This document shows, piece by piece, positions 17,825 to 26,359 of a stretch of 64,000 bases of DNA. The stretch covers positions 1 through 64,000 of the forward strand of contig JAXHLO010000030.1 in NCBI GenBank assembly GCA_034522075.1. Reading direction: 5' to 3'. Source of the stretch: UBA7803 sp034522075 (GTDB lineage: Bacteria > Pseudomonadota > Gammaproteobacteria > Pseudomonadales > Azotimanducaceae). Position numbers and translations under genes: made by a program. Position 1 is the stretch's first letter, and every line of letters starts with the position of its first letter. The notes under the pieces were generated by a model. That model did not search any database. It saw only the letters and a list, made by a program, of their open reading frames with translations, and was not told where the DNA came from.

Positions 17825-18635
17825 GAACTCGCTCCGTTGTTGCATCATCGGTCTCGCCTGCCGGGGCTTTGCTTACGCGCAGGCCATCGTCCCTGAAATC
17901 CGCCGCACTGGCGCCGGCGGCCGTGGTGGTGGCCGTGGTGCGGAATTCCGAGACGAAATCCTGCTCGCTGAGCTCGGCCTGCTGGCGCGCATCGACGCTG
18001 ATGATAGCCGGGCTCGACAGGCTGGGGAACGCGCCGCAGGCCTCGCCGCCGTCACAGATGAAGTTGTCGTTATCCAGGTCGGTGCCGGCGAACAGCCGGT
18101 ATTCGCCGGGCGGCACGTCGCGCAGCGAGAAGGTGTATTCACCATTCACCGCGGTCACGATCTGGGCCGACAGTGACTCTTCACCCTCCGGGTCCACCAG
18201 AATCACGTAGTGCTGGCCCGCGTCGGCGTCCACGTCGGTGCTGGCTACCTCCATGAGCACGCTGATGGTACGCGTCAACACGGCCGGATCGTCTGCGTCG
18301 ATGGTGATGGTGGCGCTGTACCGGTCGGGTGTCAGACCCGCCCGCTCGACGTTCACCCGGTACTGGCCCAGGCCGTCTGCAGTGGGCGTGGGCTGAGTGG
18401 CGTTCACCCATGGTTCGTCAGTGGTAACCGTGACGTTCACCGGCTCGTCGCCGAGCAGATCGACGGTGAACTCCAGCTCCCGGGTGAAGACCTGGAAGTT
18501 CAGGGTTCCGGTGGACAGGGACAGGGCCGGCCCTGCCGTGCCGTCGCCGCTGGCCAGGGCCGTCTCCACGGCCTTGCGGGCATTGATGATGCCCCAGCCG
18601 AATTCATCGTCGCGATCCAGCGGCGCCGGCCTCAT
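17811..18635 (-). pseudogene. C-terminal part of the S8 protease, separated by frameshift
   Basis: This frame continues the protease at 18632-20770. Its early text DRDDEFGWGIINARKAVETAL is the conserved helix that ends the subtilisin catalytic domain. After that come about 230 residues of beta-rich material (TLNFQVFTRELEFTVDLLGD onward) and a carboxypeptidase-regulatory-like segment (YTFSLRDVPPGEYRLFAGTD). Its apparent ATG at 18635 lies inside the broken region and is probably not a real start. Between the two parts a third frame reads AMLESGAVTDEAG, which is what a family member would have here, so at least two indels separate the pieces. Confidence 0.75.
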
Positions 18636-20770
18636 CGGTCACTGCGCCGGATTCCAGCATCGCGATCGAATTCACCGGGACGCAGGCCGGGGTAGAGGGC
18701 CTTCATGAGGGCAATGACCCCGGAAACGTGCGGGGCGGCCATGGAGGTGCCCTGCAGGAAACGCAGCGCCGAACTCGATGTCCATCGTCGTGTCTGCTCA
18801 CCTCGAGTACTGACGACGCCGTCGGCCGTCGATGTTGTCGACATCGGACTGAGTCCCCCCGGCGCCGCCAGGTCGATGGTGGCGCCGAAGTTGGAGTAGG
18901 GCGCCTGGGTATCGTTGATGGTGCTGGCAGCCACCGACAGCACGCCGTCGTAGGCGGCCGGATAGCTGGGCACGTCGCTGGCGCCGTTGCCGGCGCTGGC
19001 CACCACGAACACGCCGGCGGCACGCACCTCGTTCAAGGTGGCCTGTTCGGTTTCCGAATAGAAATCGCTGCCGAGACTCAGGTTGATGATGTCGGCGCGC
19101 CGCGGCGGGGTCGTCCCGGAGGTGTTGGACAGCCCGGCGGCGTAGCGCACCGCCTGCATGACGTCGAACGTGGTGCCGCCGTCGATGCCCAGTGCCCGCA
19201 ACGGCATGAGCCGCGCCTCCCAGGAAACCCCGGCCACACCGATACCATTGTCGCTGTCCGCGGCTACGGTGCCGGCTACGTGGGTGCCGTGAAAGCTGCC
19301 GCTGCCGGGACCGCGGCCGTCGTCGCCCGGGTCGTCCGGGTTCGGGTCGAGGCCGTCGCCGTCGTTGGCCCGGGCTGCGTCCTGGATGAAGTCAAAGCCT
19401 ACTACCTGGCCGTTGCCATCACGCAGGAATTGATTCTGCAGATCCGGATGGTCGAGCAAAACGCCGGTATCCACCACGGCCACCACCACGTCCGGGTTGC
19501 CCGGCTCGGCGCCGGTGGTCAGGTCCCAGGCCTGCTCGAGCTCGATGGCGGGGTAGTGCCACTGCAAATCGTAGAAATCGTCATTGGGCACGGCAAGCGG
19601 CTGGCGCAGCACGTTCACCTCGGCAGCGGCCACCTGGGCATCGCGGTTGGCGTCCCGGGCGGCGATCAGGGTGCGGTAACGGGCTTCGAGCGTCGGGGAC
19701 ATGGTGCTGCCGGGCGCCGCCTGAACCTGGCTCAGGCGCAGGTCCATGGCGCTCGCGGCGCGGTCCGCGCGCACCACGTGATGGTGCCGGCCGCCTCTGG
19801 CCCGTTCGATCCGATAGCGGTGCACGGGCTCCCGGGCACCGGCCGACATCAGCAGTTCGCCCGGCACGAACGGGTCGGTGAGACGCTTGGCGCGCCGGCG
19901 CAGGAAGGTCGGCTGGCTGTCACTGCTGATACTCAGGATGTAGTTGCTGGCGCCGCTGATGGCCAGAACGCGCACGAAGTAGCCGCCCGGCTCCTGCGGC
20001 GCGGTGACATCCTCGGTAAAGTCCTCAGTGACGTCATCCTCCGGATTCGGCGATACGGAAGCATCCACCAGATTGGGCGGCGAGGCGTCGTCGAAGAGTT
20101 CCAGATCCAGATCGGCGCTGGGGTCGCCGATGCTCAGCACGATGCGCTCGCCGCCCTCGAGCTGGACGAAGTAGTAGTCCTCGGGATCGCCGCTGGTTGT
20201 GAAGTTGCCGTCCTCGGCGCCGCTGCCGGCCACGTTGACGAAGCCGCCCAGGCGCAGCGGGTTGCTCACGGGCTGGGCTGCACCGAAGCTGTTGTTGGCC
20301 GCCGGCGTGGTGAATTCGTCGTTGACGTCGCTGTCCACGCCGCTGCCGGCGGCTACCCGGATCACCCCGGAAACCGTGGCGCCGCGCACCTGCACCGTGC
20401 GCGTGGCGGAATCGCTCTGGCCGTCGTCGTCGGTAACCGTCAGGGTCACCGTGAAGCGGCCGGTGTCCTCATAGGTGTGGCTGACCGTAGGCCCGCCAGT
20501 GGCCTGCGTGTCGTCGCCGAAGTCCCACTGGTAGCTGCTGATGGTCCCGTCCGGATCGCTGGACCCGGCGGCATTGAAGCTCACCTGCAGGGGTGCCAGG
20601 CCGTCAGAAGGCGTGGCCGTGAAACTCGCCGTGGGCGGGCGCGGGCCGGTTTGGGTCGTGCTGCCGCTGCTGCTTCCACCACCGCCGCCGCCGCAGGCGC
20701 CGAGCAGCAGTATCAGCGCAGCGCCGGCGAACCCGGTGCACAGGCGGCAATTACGCAATGTCTGTCTCAT
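18632..20770 (-). CDS. S8 (subtilisin) serine protease, N-terminal and catalytic part; frameshifted lipoprotein
   Basis: Predicted exported lipoprotein: the signal peptide ends LLLGAC, followed by poly-Gly/Ser. A PKD domain comes next (PTASFTATPSDGLAPLQVSF ... VTLTVTDDDGQSD), then a PPC-like beta domain, then the S8 domain. The S8 triad is Asp in VVAVVDTGVLLDHPDL, His in FHGTHVAGTVA and Ser in LQGTSMAAPHVSG, with oxyanion Asn in ASAGNGAS. The stretch between DLAAPGG and LRFLQGTSM (about 18770-18880) does not read like the family in one frame. Family-like text appears there in other frames, so it too may hold indels. ATG 20770 begins a normal signal peptide; TTG 20797 is an alternative. Confidence 0.8.
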   Translation of the reverse strand: MRQTLRNCRLCTGFAGAALILLLGACGGGGGGSSSGSTTQTGPRPPTASFTATPSDGLAPLQVSFNAAGSSDPDGTISSYQWDFGDDTQATGGPTVSHTYEDTGRFTVTLTVTDDDGQSDSATRTVQVRGATVSGVIRVAAGSGVDSDVNDEFTTPAANNSFGAAQPVSNPLRLGGFVNVAGSGAEDGNFTTSGDPEDYYFVQLEGGERIVLSIGDPSADLDLELFDDASPPNLVDASVSPNPEDDVTEDFTEDVTAPQEPGGYFVRVLAISGASNYILSISSDSQPTFLRRRAKRLTDPFVPGELLMSAGAREPVHRYRIERARGGRHHHVVRADRAASAMDLRLSQVQAAPGSTMSPTLEARYRTLIAARDANRDAQVAAAEVNVLRQPLAVPNDDFYDLQWHYPAIELEQAWDLTTGAEPGNPDVVVAVVDTGVLLDHPDLQNQFLRDGNGQVVGFDFIQDAARANDGDGLDPNPDDPGDDGRGPGSGSFHGTHVAGTVAADSDNGIGVAGVSWEARLMPLRALGIDGGTTFDVMQAVRYAAGLSNTSGTTPPRRADIINLSLGSDFYSETEQATLNEVRAAGVFVVASAGNGASDVPSYPAAYDGVLSVAASTINDTQAPYSNFGATIDLAAPGGLSPMSTTSTADGVVSTRGEQTRRWTSSSALRFLQGTSMAAPHVSGVIALMKALYPGLRPGEFDRDAGIRRSDR

Positions 20771-20875
20771 GTTCCCGGGTACTCGCGAAGGCGCCAATGA
20801 GGGCCGCTTGGCATGGACTCCGCTACTTTCTCACAGTTCCGGGGCGGCCGCTGTGAGTGGCGGCTCAGAACGACG

Positions 20876-20900
20876 AAAGGCGCCTCGGGGAGGCGCCTTT
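20876..20900. terminator. perfect 11-bp stem, 3-nt loop hairpin
   Basis: AAAGGCGCCTC, loop GGG, then GAGGCGCCTTT. Read on the minus strand it lies about 210 bp after the MerR-type regulator stop and 100 bp before the protease start, so it may end the regulator transcript. The T run after the stem is short (TTT), so it is only a fair intrinsic terminator. Equally, it may be a structural palindrome. Confidence 0.55.
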
Positions 20901-21058
20901 CGGGGCTGCTCAAGGGTGCGAGCAGGGTCGGAATAAAAAAGGCGTGTCAGAGGCTAACGCCGCTGAATGCAACTTCTGTCTTCTGGGGGAAGGACACTTG
21001 AAAGGGAGGACTGCATGAAGTTGCTGCACGCCTGAAACCTTAATGTGGGTTCATTATG

Positions 21059-21103
21059 TACAGTACAGACTTCGTGTCAACAGGTTTTTTCGGAATTTGT
21101 ACA
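21059..21103. promoter_or_regulatory. TACA-box cluster (candidate CarH/LitR-type operator)
   Basis: TACA occurs at 21059, 21064 and 21100 within ATGTACAGTACAG and TTTGTACAGG. The same word forms the array next to the MerR-type gene start (22045-22069). CarH-family regulators are known to contact repeated segments with a TnTACA core. The site lies between the regulator gene and the protease gene and could control the protease. Confidence 0.4.
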
Positions 21104-21111
21104 GGTTTTGT

Positions 21112-22032
21112 TCAGTTTGGCGTATTCAACAGCTGCTCGGCGTCCACCAGCGCCTCCAGGGCCAGTTCGAGCTGCGCCCGCGCCTGGGTGGTGTCGGTGT
21201 GGACGCGCTCGTACAGGGCACGCTGCTGAGCGTCGTCGTCGGGGCTTTCCGTGCAGCCCAGGCTGTACTCGGCGAAGGCGTTCAGGTTGCTGATCAGCTC
21301 CACCAGATGCCCGGGACATTCGCTGGGATCGCTGGCACTGGCGGCGATGGCGATGAGTTCCTCGTCGGTGAAACGCCGGGCCGCCGCCCGCGCGGCGCGC
21401 AGCGGCATGCCGGCCGTCGTTGCACAGGCGTGCTCGATTTCCGTCCAGCTCGTGGGCCACTGCAGGGTGGGCACACCCATTTCCTGCACCGCGTGCAGAT
21501 GTCTCGGTGTGGCGAACTGGTACAGGGCCACCACCCGCGCACCGGGCTGGTAGCGGCCGATTTTCTCGACATGATCGGTCAGCAGCACCGGCAGCTGGAG
21601 CACCACCACGTCCAGGGTTTCGGTGCCCGTACGGTCCTCGAGAAAAGCGTCCAGGTTGGCCCAGCGCGCGCGGACGTCGAGCCGCGGGGGATGGCTGGCA
21701 GACTGTGCCTGACGCTGCTCGAGGACCAGCAGATTGGGGCCGATGAGCGCGCAGCGGGCGGGCTCGAGGCTGGCGTGGCGCTGGGCATTGAGGCGCTGGC
21801 ACAAAGCGGTCTCATCGAGATCCACCAGGGTGCTGATGGGATGGCCCTGATCGATCAGGCGTTTGATGAGCTGCAGCCGCTCGAGCTGCTGGCCGTTGTA
21901 GAAGCGCGTTTTGCCGTCTTTGTGGGCGGGCTCCAGGCCGTAGCGCCGCTCCCAGGCACGCAGCCGCTCCACGGCGATGCCCGTGAGGTTGGCGATGGTA
22001 CCTATACGGTACAGGTCGTCGACGGCGTCCAA
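21112..22032 (-). CDS. MerR-family transcriptional regulator, CarH/LitR/MlrA-like
   Basis: The N-terminal winged helix-turn-helix reads YRIGTIANLTGIAVERLRAW then ERRYGL, the hallmark of the CarA/CarH/LitR/MlrA branch of MerR regulators, followed by the wing (GKTRFYNGQQLERL). The roughly 200 residues after it resemble a flavodoxin-like/B12-binding fold, but no cobalamin-ligand ExxxH or DxHxxG-type motif is evident. Light or B12 sensing is therefore doubtful. The frame is open upstream to 22185 with unlikely sequence. TTG 22032 gives a sensible N-terminus directly after the TACA operator array. It is divergent from the acyl-CoA ligase gene. Confidence 0.75.
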   Translation of the reverse strand: MDAVDDLYRIGTIANLTGIAVERLRAWERRYGLEPAHKDGKTRFYNGQQLERLQLIKRLIDQGHPISTLVDLDETALCQRLNAQRHASLEPARCALIGPNLLVLEQRQAQSASHPPRLDVRARWANLDAFLEDRTGTETLDVVVLQLPVLLTDHVEKIGRYQPGARVVALYQFATPRHLHAVQEMGVPTLQWPTSWTEIEHACATTAGMPLRAARAAARRFTDEELIAIAASASDPSECPGHLVELISNLNAFAEYSLGCTESPDDDAQQRALYERVHTDTTQARAQLELALEALVDAEQLLNTPN

Positions 22033-22412
22033 ATCGGTGCCCAGTACAGAACCCGTACAGAATTGTACAACCCTGGGCGGCCCTGTCCAGGTAAGAGGCA
22101 ACAGGAAAAAGGGGAGGCGTGGCGACAGCATGTTGCCACACTGCCTTCGCGGTTGGGGAGGAAGGGGAGAGAGACACCGCGCCACGCCTGTTCCTGAGCC
22201 GGCTGCGATACTGCTGCAACCCGTCAGGAGTGGCGCATTCTACGGCTTTGCCGGCGCCCCACAAGGGTTGGCAGGGTGTTATTTTGTTACCAATTGTTGC
22301 ACGGCAACATCAGCGCTGAAACACCCGCTCGGCAAGCCCGCTGCGGCGCTATTCACAGCCTGTCGCGGATTGTCGAGAATGCACGTTCCAATCAGGACAT
22401 GCAGGGGTGGTG
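22033..22412. other. 380-bp divergent intergenic region
   Basis: Separates the MerR-type regulator (minus) from the acyl-CoA ligase (plus). Besides the TACA array it contains a perfect small inverted repeat TGTTGC-ACG-GCAACA at 22295-22309, in an AT-richer patch (GTTATTTTGTTACCAATTG) that looks like promoter DNA for the ligase. No gene was recognised. Confidence 0.6.
22045..22069. promoter_or_regulatory. three TACA direct repeats at the regulator start (autoregulatory operator candidate)
   Basis: TACA begins at 22045, 22056 and 22066, in the text CAGTACAGAACCCGTACAG and AATTGTACAA, at 11- and 10-bp steps. This fits the 11-bp repeat architecture known for CarH-type operators and lies 13 bp upstream of the proposed TTG start. 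It suggests the MerR-type protein controls its own gene and perhaps the divergent ligase. Confidence 0.55.
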
Positions 22413-23957
22413 ATGCGCAACAATCTGGGGCTGGTGCTGGCGAAACGGGCATTTCTCAATCCCGACCGGGAAGCCTATGTGGACAGTCACCGGGATCTGC
22501 GCCTCACCTACGCCGAGCTCAACGAACGGTGCAACCAGTTGGCCAATGCACTGCTCGACGGCGGCATCGAGCCCGGCGAGCGGGTGGGCCTGCTGCTGAT
22601 GAACAGTGCCGAGTTCATGGAGGCCTATTTCGCCCTGGCCAAGGCCGGGGCCGTGGTGGTGCCGCTGAACTGGCGGCTGGTGGCCGACGAGCTGGAGTTC
22701 ATTCTCAAGGACAGCGGCACCCGGCGGCTGATCTTCGGCGACGAGTTCATCGACACGGTGGCGGAACTGCACGGCCGCGGTGACCGCACCGACGTCCGCC
22801 AGTGGCTGCAGGTCGCCGGGACGGAGGAACTGGCGCATTTCGCCGAGGCCTATGAAACCTTCCGCGACCGCGGCGCACGGCTGGAACCGGAACCCGTGGG
22901 TGCCGACGAGGACATGCTCTACATCATGTACACGTCGGGAACCACCGGGCTGCCCAAAGGCGTGGTGCACACCCACAGCAGCGCGCTGTGGGCGGTCATC
23001 ACCATTGCCGCTACCGTGGATTATCAGGACGGCGACCGCTATCTGGCCGCGCTGCCCATGTTTCATGTCGGTGCCCTGACCCCGCTGGCGGTCAACGTCT
23101 ACCGCGGCGCCACCTCGGTGGTCATGCGCAGCTTCGATCCCACCCTGGCGTGGCAGCTCATCGAACGCGAGCGCATCACCACCGGACTGATGGTGCCGGC
23201 CATGCTCAACTTCATGCTGCAGGTGGAAGGCCGCGAGCGCTTCGACTACGCCACGGTGCGCTGGATCATGACGGGGGCTGCGCCGGTGCCGGTGGCGCTG
23301 ACCCAGCGTTATGCCGACATGGGCATCGGTGTGCTGCAGGTCTACGGGCTCACCGAATCCTGCGGGCCGGCCTGCGTCATGGATTCGGCGAATGCTCTGC
23401 AACGGCCCGACTCCACCGGCAAGGCGTTCTTCCATACCGAGGTACGGGTGGTCGACGAGCAGGGCGAGCCCTGTGCGCCGGGCGAAGCCGGCGAGGTGGT
23501 GGTCCGGGGCGCGCACATCATGCGCGAGTACTGGAACCGGCCGGACGCCACGGCAGAGACGCTGAAGAACGGCTGGCTGCACACCGGCGACGTGGCCGTG
23601 ATGGATGAGGCCGGCTTCGTCGCCATTCAGGACCGGATGAAAGACATGATCATCTCCGGCGGCGAGAACGTCTACCCGGCGGAGATCGAGGGTGTGCTGA
23701 GCGCCCATCCGAAGATCGTCGAAGCGGCCGTCATCGGTCGGGCCAGCGAGAAGTGGGGCGAATCGCCATTGGCCATTGTGGTCCGCAACGACGACGCTCT
23801 CAGCGAAGCGGAGGTCATGCAGTTCTGCGAAGGCAAGCTGGCGCGCTTCAAACGGCCGCATGGGGTGGTCTTTGTCGACGAGATTCCGCGCAACCCCAGC
23901 GGCAAAATCCTCAAGCGCGTGCTGCGTGAGCAGTTTCCCGACCCGGCAGGGGCATAG
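22413..23957 (+). CDS. AMP-forming acyl-CoA synthetase / fatty-acid-CoA ligase
   Basis: A 514-residue ANL-superfamily adenylating enzyme that activates a carboxylic acid to acyl-CoA through an acyl-AMP. Core motifs in order: YIMYTSGTTGLPKG (P-loop), VYGLTESCGP, GWLHTGD, DRMKDMIISGGENVYPAEIE (hinge) and the catalytic lysine in NPSGKILKRVLR. ATG 22413 has AGGGG five bases upstream; GTG codons at 22407 and 22410 precede it in frame. The gene is followed within 4 bp by an APH-type kinase, a pairing common in acyl-CoA catabolism clusters. Chain-length preference not deducible. Confidence 0.92.
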   Translation: MRNNLGLVLAKRAFLNPDREAYVDSHRDLRLTYAELNERCNQLANALLDGGIEPGERVGLLLMNSAEFMEAYFALAKAGAVVVPLNWRLVADELEFILKDSGTRRLIFGDEFIDTVAELHGRGDRTDVRQWLQVAGTEELAHFAEAYETFRDRGARLEPEPVGADEDMLYIMYTSGTTGLPKGVVHTHSSALWAVITIAATVDYQDGDRYLAALPMFHVGALTPLAVNVYRGATSVVMRSFDPTLAWQLIERERITTGLMVPAMLNFMLQVEGRERFDYATVRWIMTGAAPVPVALTQRYADMGIGVLQVYGLTESCGPACVMDSANALQRPDSTGKAFFHTEVRVVDEQGEPCAPGEAGEVVVRGAHIMREYWNRPDATAETLKNGWLHTGDVAVMDEAGFVAIQDRMKDMIISGGENVYPAEIEGVLSAHPKIVEAAVIGRASEKWGESPLAIVVRNDDALSEAEVMQFCEGKLARFKRPHGVVFVDEIPRNPSGKILKRVLREQFPDPAGA

Positions 23958-23960
23958 CTC

Positions 23961-24962
23961 ATGGAATTGCACGAACTCAGCGCGCGGCTCGCGCCGTTCT
24001 GCGCCGACCGCTACGACGACCCCGCGTTGCGCGTGTTCGATGTGGTGAAAATGCCGGGCCACGCCGGCTTTGCCTACGGCTTCCGGGTGGAGTCGCGCGG
24101 CCGGGTGGATGCCTGGTTTCTGCGGCTGCCGCCGCCCAACGTCAAGTGGCGCGGCACCGCCGACGTGCTGCGTCAGGTGGCGGTGCTGAACGCCCTGGAC
24201 GGCACCGACGTGCCCCATTGCTCGGTGCAGTGGTCGGGTGACGATCTGCAGTGGTTCGGCTGCCCCTACTTCGTGGTGCCGTGGCTCGAGGGTGACGTGC
24301 TGCGGCTGGGCGAGAACGAATGGGGCAGCCGGCTCAGCGATGCACAGCTTCATGAGCTGGGCCGCCAGGCCATGACGGCGCTGGCCGGGGTGCATCGCGT
24401 CGATCCGGCCGCCGCCAGTTACCTGGGCGAGCCGGTACCATTCGAAGAAGACGTGACCCGCTGGGACCGGTTCTACGAGCGTGCCGCCGATCCCGAACGG
24501 CTGCGCGATGCGCCGGCCGTGCGGCGCAAGTTGCTGGACAAGCTGCCGGGCGACGCGCCGGTGGGCATCTTCCATGGCGATTTTCAGACCGCCAATCTGT
24601 TCTGTTCCAGCGACGGCAACCTGAAAGCCGTCATCGACTGGGAACTGACGGGTATCGGTGCCACGTTGAACGACGTGGGCTGGATCGTGACGTTCAGCGA
24701 TTCACAGGCCTGGCCGCGCGGCGATGGTGAGCGGGCCATGTTCCTCGACCCGGATACCCTGGTGTCGCTGTACGCCGACGCCTGGGGCGCGCCGCTGCCG
24801 GATCTGAACTGGTTTCGTGCGCTGGCCGCCTACAAATTCGCCATCATCACCGGTTTCAACCTGAACCTGCACCGCCGCGGTAAACGTCACGACCCGGTGT
24901 GGGAGACCACCAGGCTGGCCATGACGCCGTTGATGAACCGGGCCAGCGAACTGCTCGGCTGA
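23961..24962 (+). CDS. APH-type phosphotransferase family protein
   Basis: A 333-residue kinase-fold protein with the catalytic loop GIFHGDFQTANLFCS near residue 205 and the metal-binding VIDWELTGIGATLNDVGWIV. It starts 3 nt after the acyl-CoA ligase stop, clearly in one transcript. The second protein of this family in the window is at 16273-17343. In animals the same domain is fused to acyl-CoA dehydrogenases (ACAD10/11) and phosphorylates 4-hydroxyacyl-CoA. A similar role on the ligase product is a reasonable but untested inference. Confidence 0.87.
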   Translation: MELHELSARLAPFCADRYDDPALRVFDVVKMPGHAGFAYGFRVESRGRVDAWFLRLPPPNVKWRGTADVLRQVAVLNALDGTDVPHCSVQWSGDDLQWFGCPYFVVPWLEGDVLRLGENEWGSRLSDAQLHELGRQAMTALAGVHRVDPAAASYLGEPVPFEEDVTRWDRFYERAADPERLRDAPAVRRKLLDKLPGDAPVGIFHGDFQTANLFCSSDGNLKAVIDWELTGIGATLNDVGWIVTFSDSQAWPRGDGERAMFLDPDTLVSLYADAWGAPLPDLNWFRALAAYKFAIITGFNLNLHRRGKRHDPVWETTRLAMTPLMNRASELLG

Positions 24963-25084
24963 ATCTTGACGGCGCCTGCCGGAAAAAACGGATACGGCAT
25001 CACAGCGCCGGCTGCCGATGGTGTCATTGGCGCAGCAATGTGGATACTATCGTCCGGCAAACCCGCCGTTCGGAAGCACGCATT

Positions 25085-25612
25085 ATGTCAATGTTCGATA
25101 AGCGCAAGGACAACGAAACGTCCTCCGATACTCCCTCGTTCGGCGCCGCCGCCGAGGACCGTCCGCGGACGCCCGACAGCAACACCAGAGGAACCGCCAT
25201 GATCGGCAAGACCATCACGATTAAAGGTGACATCACCGGCGAGGAGAACCTCGTGATCGAGGGCAAGGTGGACGGCACGATCCATCTCAAGAGCAACGAC
25301 CTCACCGTGGGCCAGAGCGGCAAGGTCAACGCCAATCTCACCGCCAATGTGGTGCGCATCGATGGCGAAGTGAAAGGCGACATCGTCGGCGTAGAAAAGG
25401 TCGTGATTACCAAGACCGGCAAGGTTCAGGGCAACATCGTCGGGCCGCGGGTCACTCTGGAGGATGGCGCCAAGTTCAAGGGCAGCATCGATATGGACCC
25501 GAGCGGTGCCGAGCAGCGCTCTGCGTCCGGCGCAGCGCAGCCTCAGGCGGTATCCGGCAGCAAACCCACCGCGGTCGAGGACAAGCCCGGCGGAGCCACC
25601 GGTAAAGCGTGA
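25085..25612 (+). CDS. bactofilin (polymer-forming cytoskeletal protein)
   Basis: A 175-residue protein with a central right-handed beta-helix of short repeats (IGKTITIKGDITGEENLVIE, GKVDGTIHLKSNDLTVGQSG, GEVKGDIVGVEKVVI, GKVQGNIVGPRVTLEDGAKF) flanked by disordered polar tails. This is the standard bactofilin layout. Bactofilins polymerise without nucleotides and scaffold cell-shape or envelope factors. GGAAG lies about 8 nt before ATG 25085; ATG 25091 is also possible. The long in-frame upstream extension is not protein-like. A degenerate methyltransferase-like gene follows 44 bp later. Confidence 0.92.
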   Translation: MSMFDKRKDNETSSDTPSFGAAAEDRPRTPDSNTRGTAMIGKTITIKGDITGEENLVIEGKVDGTIHLKSNDLTVGQSGKVNANLTANVVRIDGEVKGDIVGVEKVVITKTGKVQGNIVGPRVTLEDGAKFKGSIDMDPSGAEQRSASGAAQPQAVSGSKPTAVEDKPGGATGKA

Positions 25613-25656
25613 ATCTGTGAAGGACGGGCTGCCTGAGCGCAACCCGGGAGCATGAC

Positions 25657-26331
25657 ATGAAGTCGACGCGCGACGGCGCCGCCAAGGCGCCGCCCGCCGG
25701 GCTGGGTGCGGCCGGCGATGAAATCCGCCAGACCCTGTTGCTGCCCCTCCTGCTCGAACGTTTCGACCCGGAGCAGCCGCTGACCGTGCTCGATGCGGGC
25801 TTCGGTGTGCCGGAGACCGTGACGTTCTTTTCCGGTTTCCGCTGCCGGCTGCACTTCGCCGGTCTGTACGACAACGCGGCACTCGACGCTCTGAGCGCGG
25901 ATGCCGATGCCGATGACGAAGCATCGGCTGAAGAGCGTCTCGAGACCGCGTGTGCCCGCATGCTCGCGGTGAAGCCGCAGACACGCTTTGACATCTGCCT
26001 GCTGTGGGACTTTCTCAATTATCTGCCCGTGCCGGCCCTGCAGGCCTTCAGCAACGTACTGCGCGCCCATCTGCACCGCGACACCATGGGCCATGGTTTC
26101 GGCGCCTTCAAAGCCAATGCGCCGGCCATGTCGGGCGCTGCGCCGGAACGGGCGCTGCAATACGGTGTCCTGGACGAGCAACGTCTGATGGTGCGGCCCC
26201 GCCCGGAATTTTCTGCGCCGCCGTATTCCCACTCCCGGGCCACCCTGGCGGCGTCGTTCAACTGCTTCGAAATCGCCCGCGGCACGCTGCTGCGCGAGGG
26301 CACCATGGAACTGCTGCTGCGGGCGCGCTGA
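25657..26331 (+). CDS. class I methyltransferase-like protein of unknown function (degenerate)
   Basis: A 224-residue protein not assigned to a characterised family. LTVLDAGFGVPETVTFF resembles the SAM-binding first strand and glycine loop. FDICLLWDFLNYLPVPALQAF resembles motif IV/post-motif of class I methyltransferases, where an Asp precedes a helix of 'bureaucratic' reporter type. The glycine motif is weak (DAGFGV), so SAM binding is uncertain. It lies between bactofilin and marC on the same strand. Function unknown. Confidence 0.7.
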   Translation: MKSTRDGAAKAPPAGLGAAGDEIRQTLLLPLLLERFDPEQPLTVLDAGFGVPETVTFFSGFRCRLHFAGLYDNAALDALSADADADDEASAEERLETACARMLAVKPQTRFDICLLWDFLNYLPVPALQAFSNVLRAHLHRDTMGHGFGAFKANAPAMSGAAPERALQYGVLDEQRLMVRPRPEFSAPPYSHSRATLAASFNCFEIARGTLLREGTMELLLRAR

Positions 26332-26359
26332 CCGTGAGCCGCGCCAGGATGTTCCCATC

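Larger units (their letters stand above)
20771..21111. other. 341-bp intergenic region upstream of the S8 protease gene
   Basis: No convincing gene. It holds a perfect 11-bp hairpin (20876-20900), a cluster of TACA boxes (21059-21103), and a six-codon plus-strand ORF (ATG at 21015) preceded by a full GGAGG site at 21006-21010. The micro-ORF has nothing obvious downstream on its strand and may be chance. The region separates the MerR-type regulator from the protease gene on the minus strand, so the protease promoter should lie here. Confidence 0.6.

Noticed and set aside
18728..20800. 690-codon plus-strand open frame across the S8 protease
   Set aside because: It runs antisense to PKD and subtilisin domains with clear motifs, and has no ribosome site or recognisable domain.
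21015..21035. Six-codon plus-strand ORF with a perfect GGAGG site
   Set aside because: No gene follows on that strand and nothing suggests an attenuator; probably chance.
22392..24575. 727-codon minus-strand frame across the acyl-CoA ligase and APH kinase
   Set aside because: Antisense to two well-conserved genes; no motif of its own.
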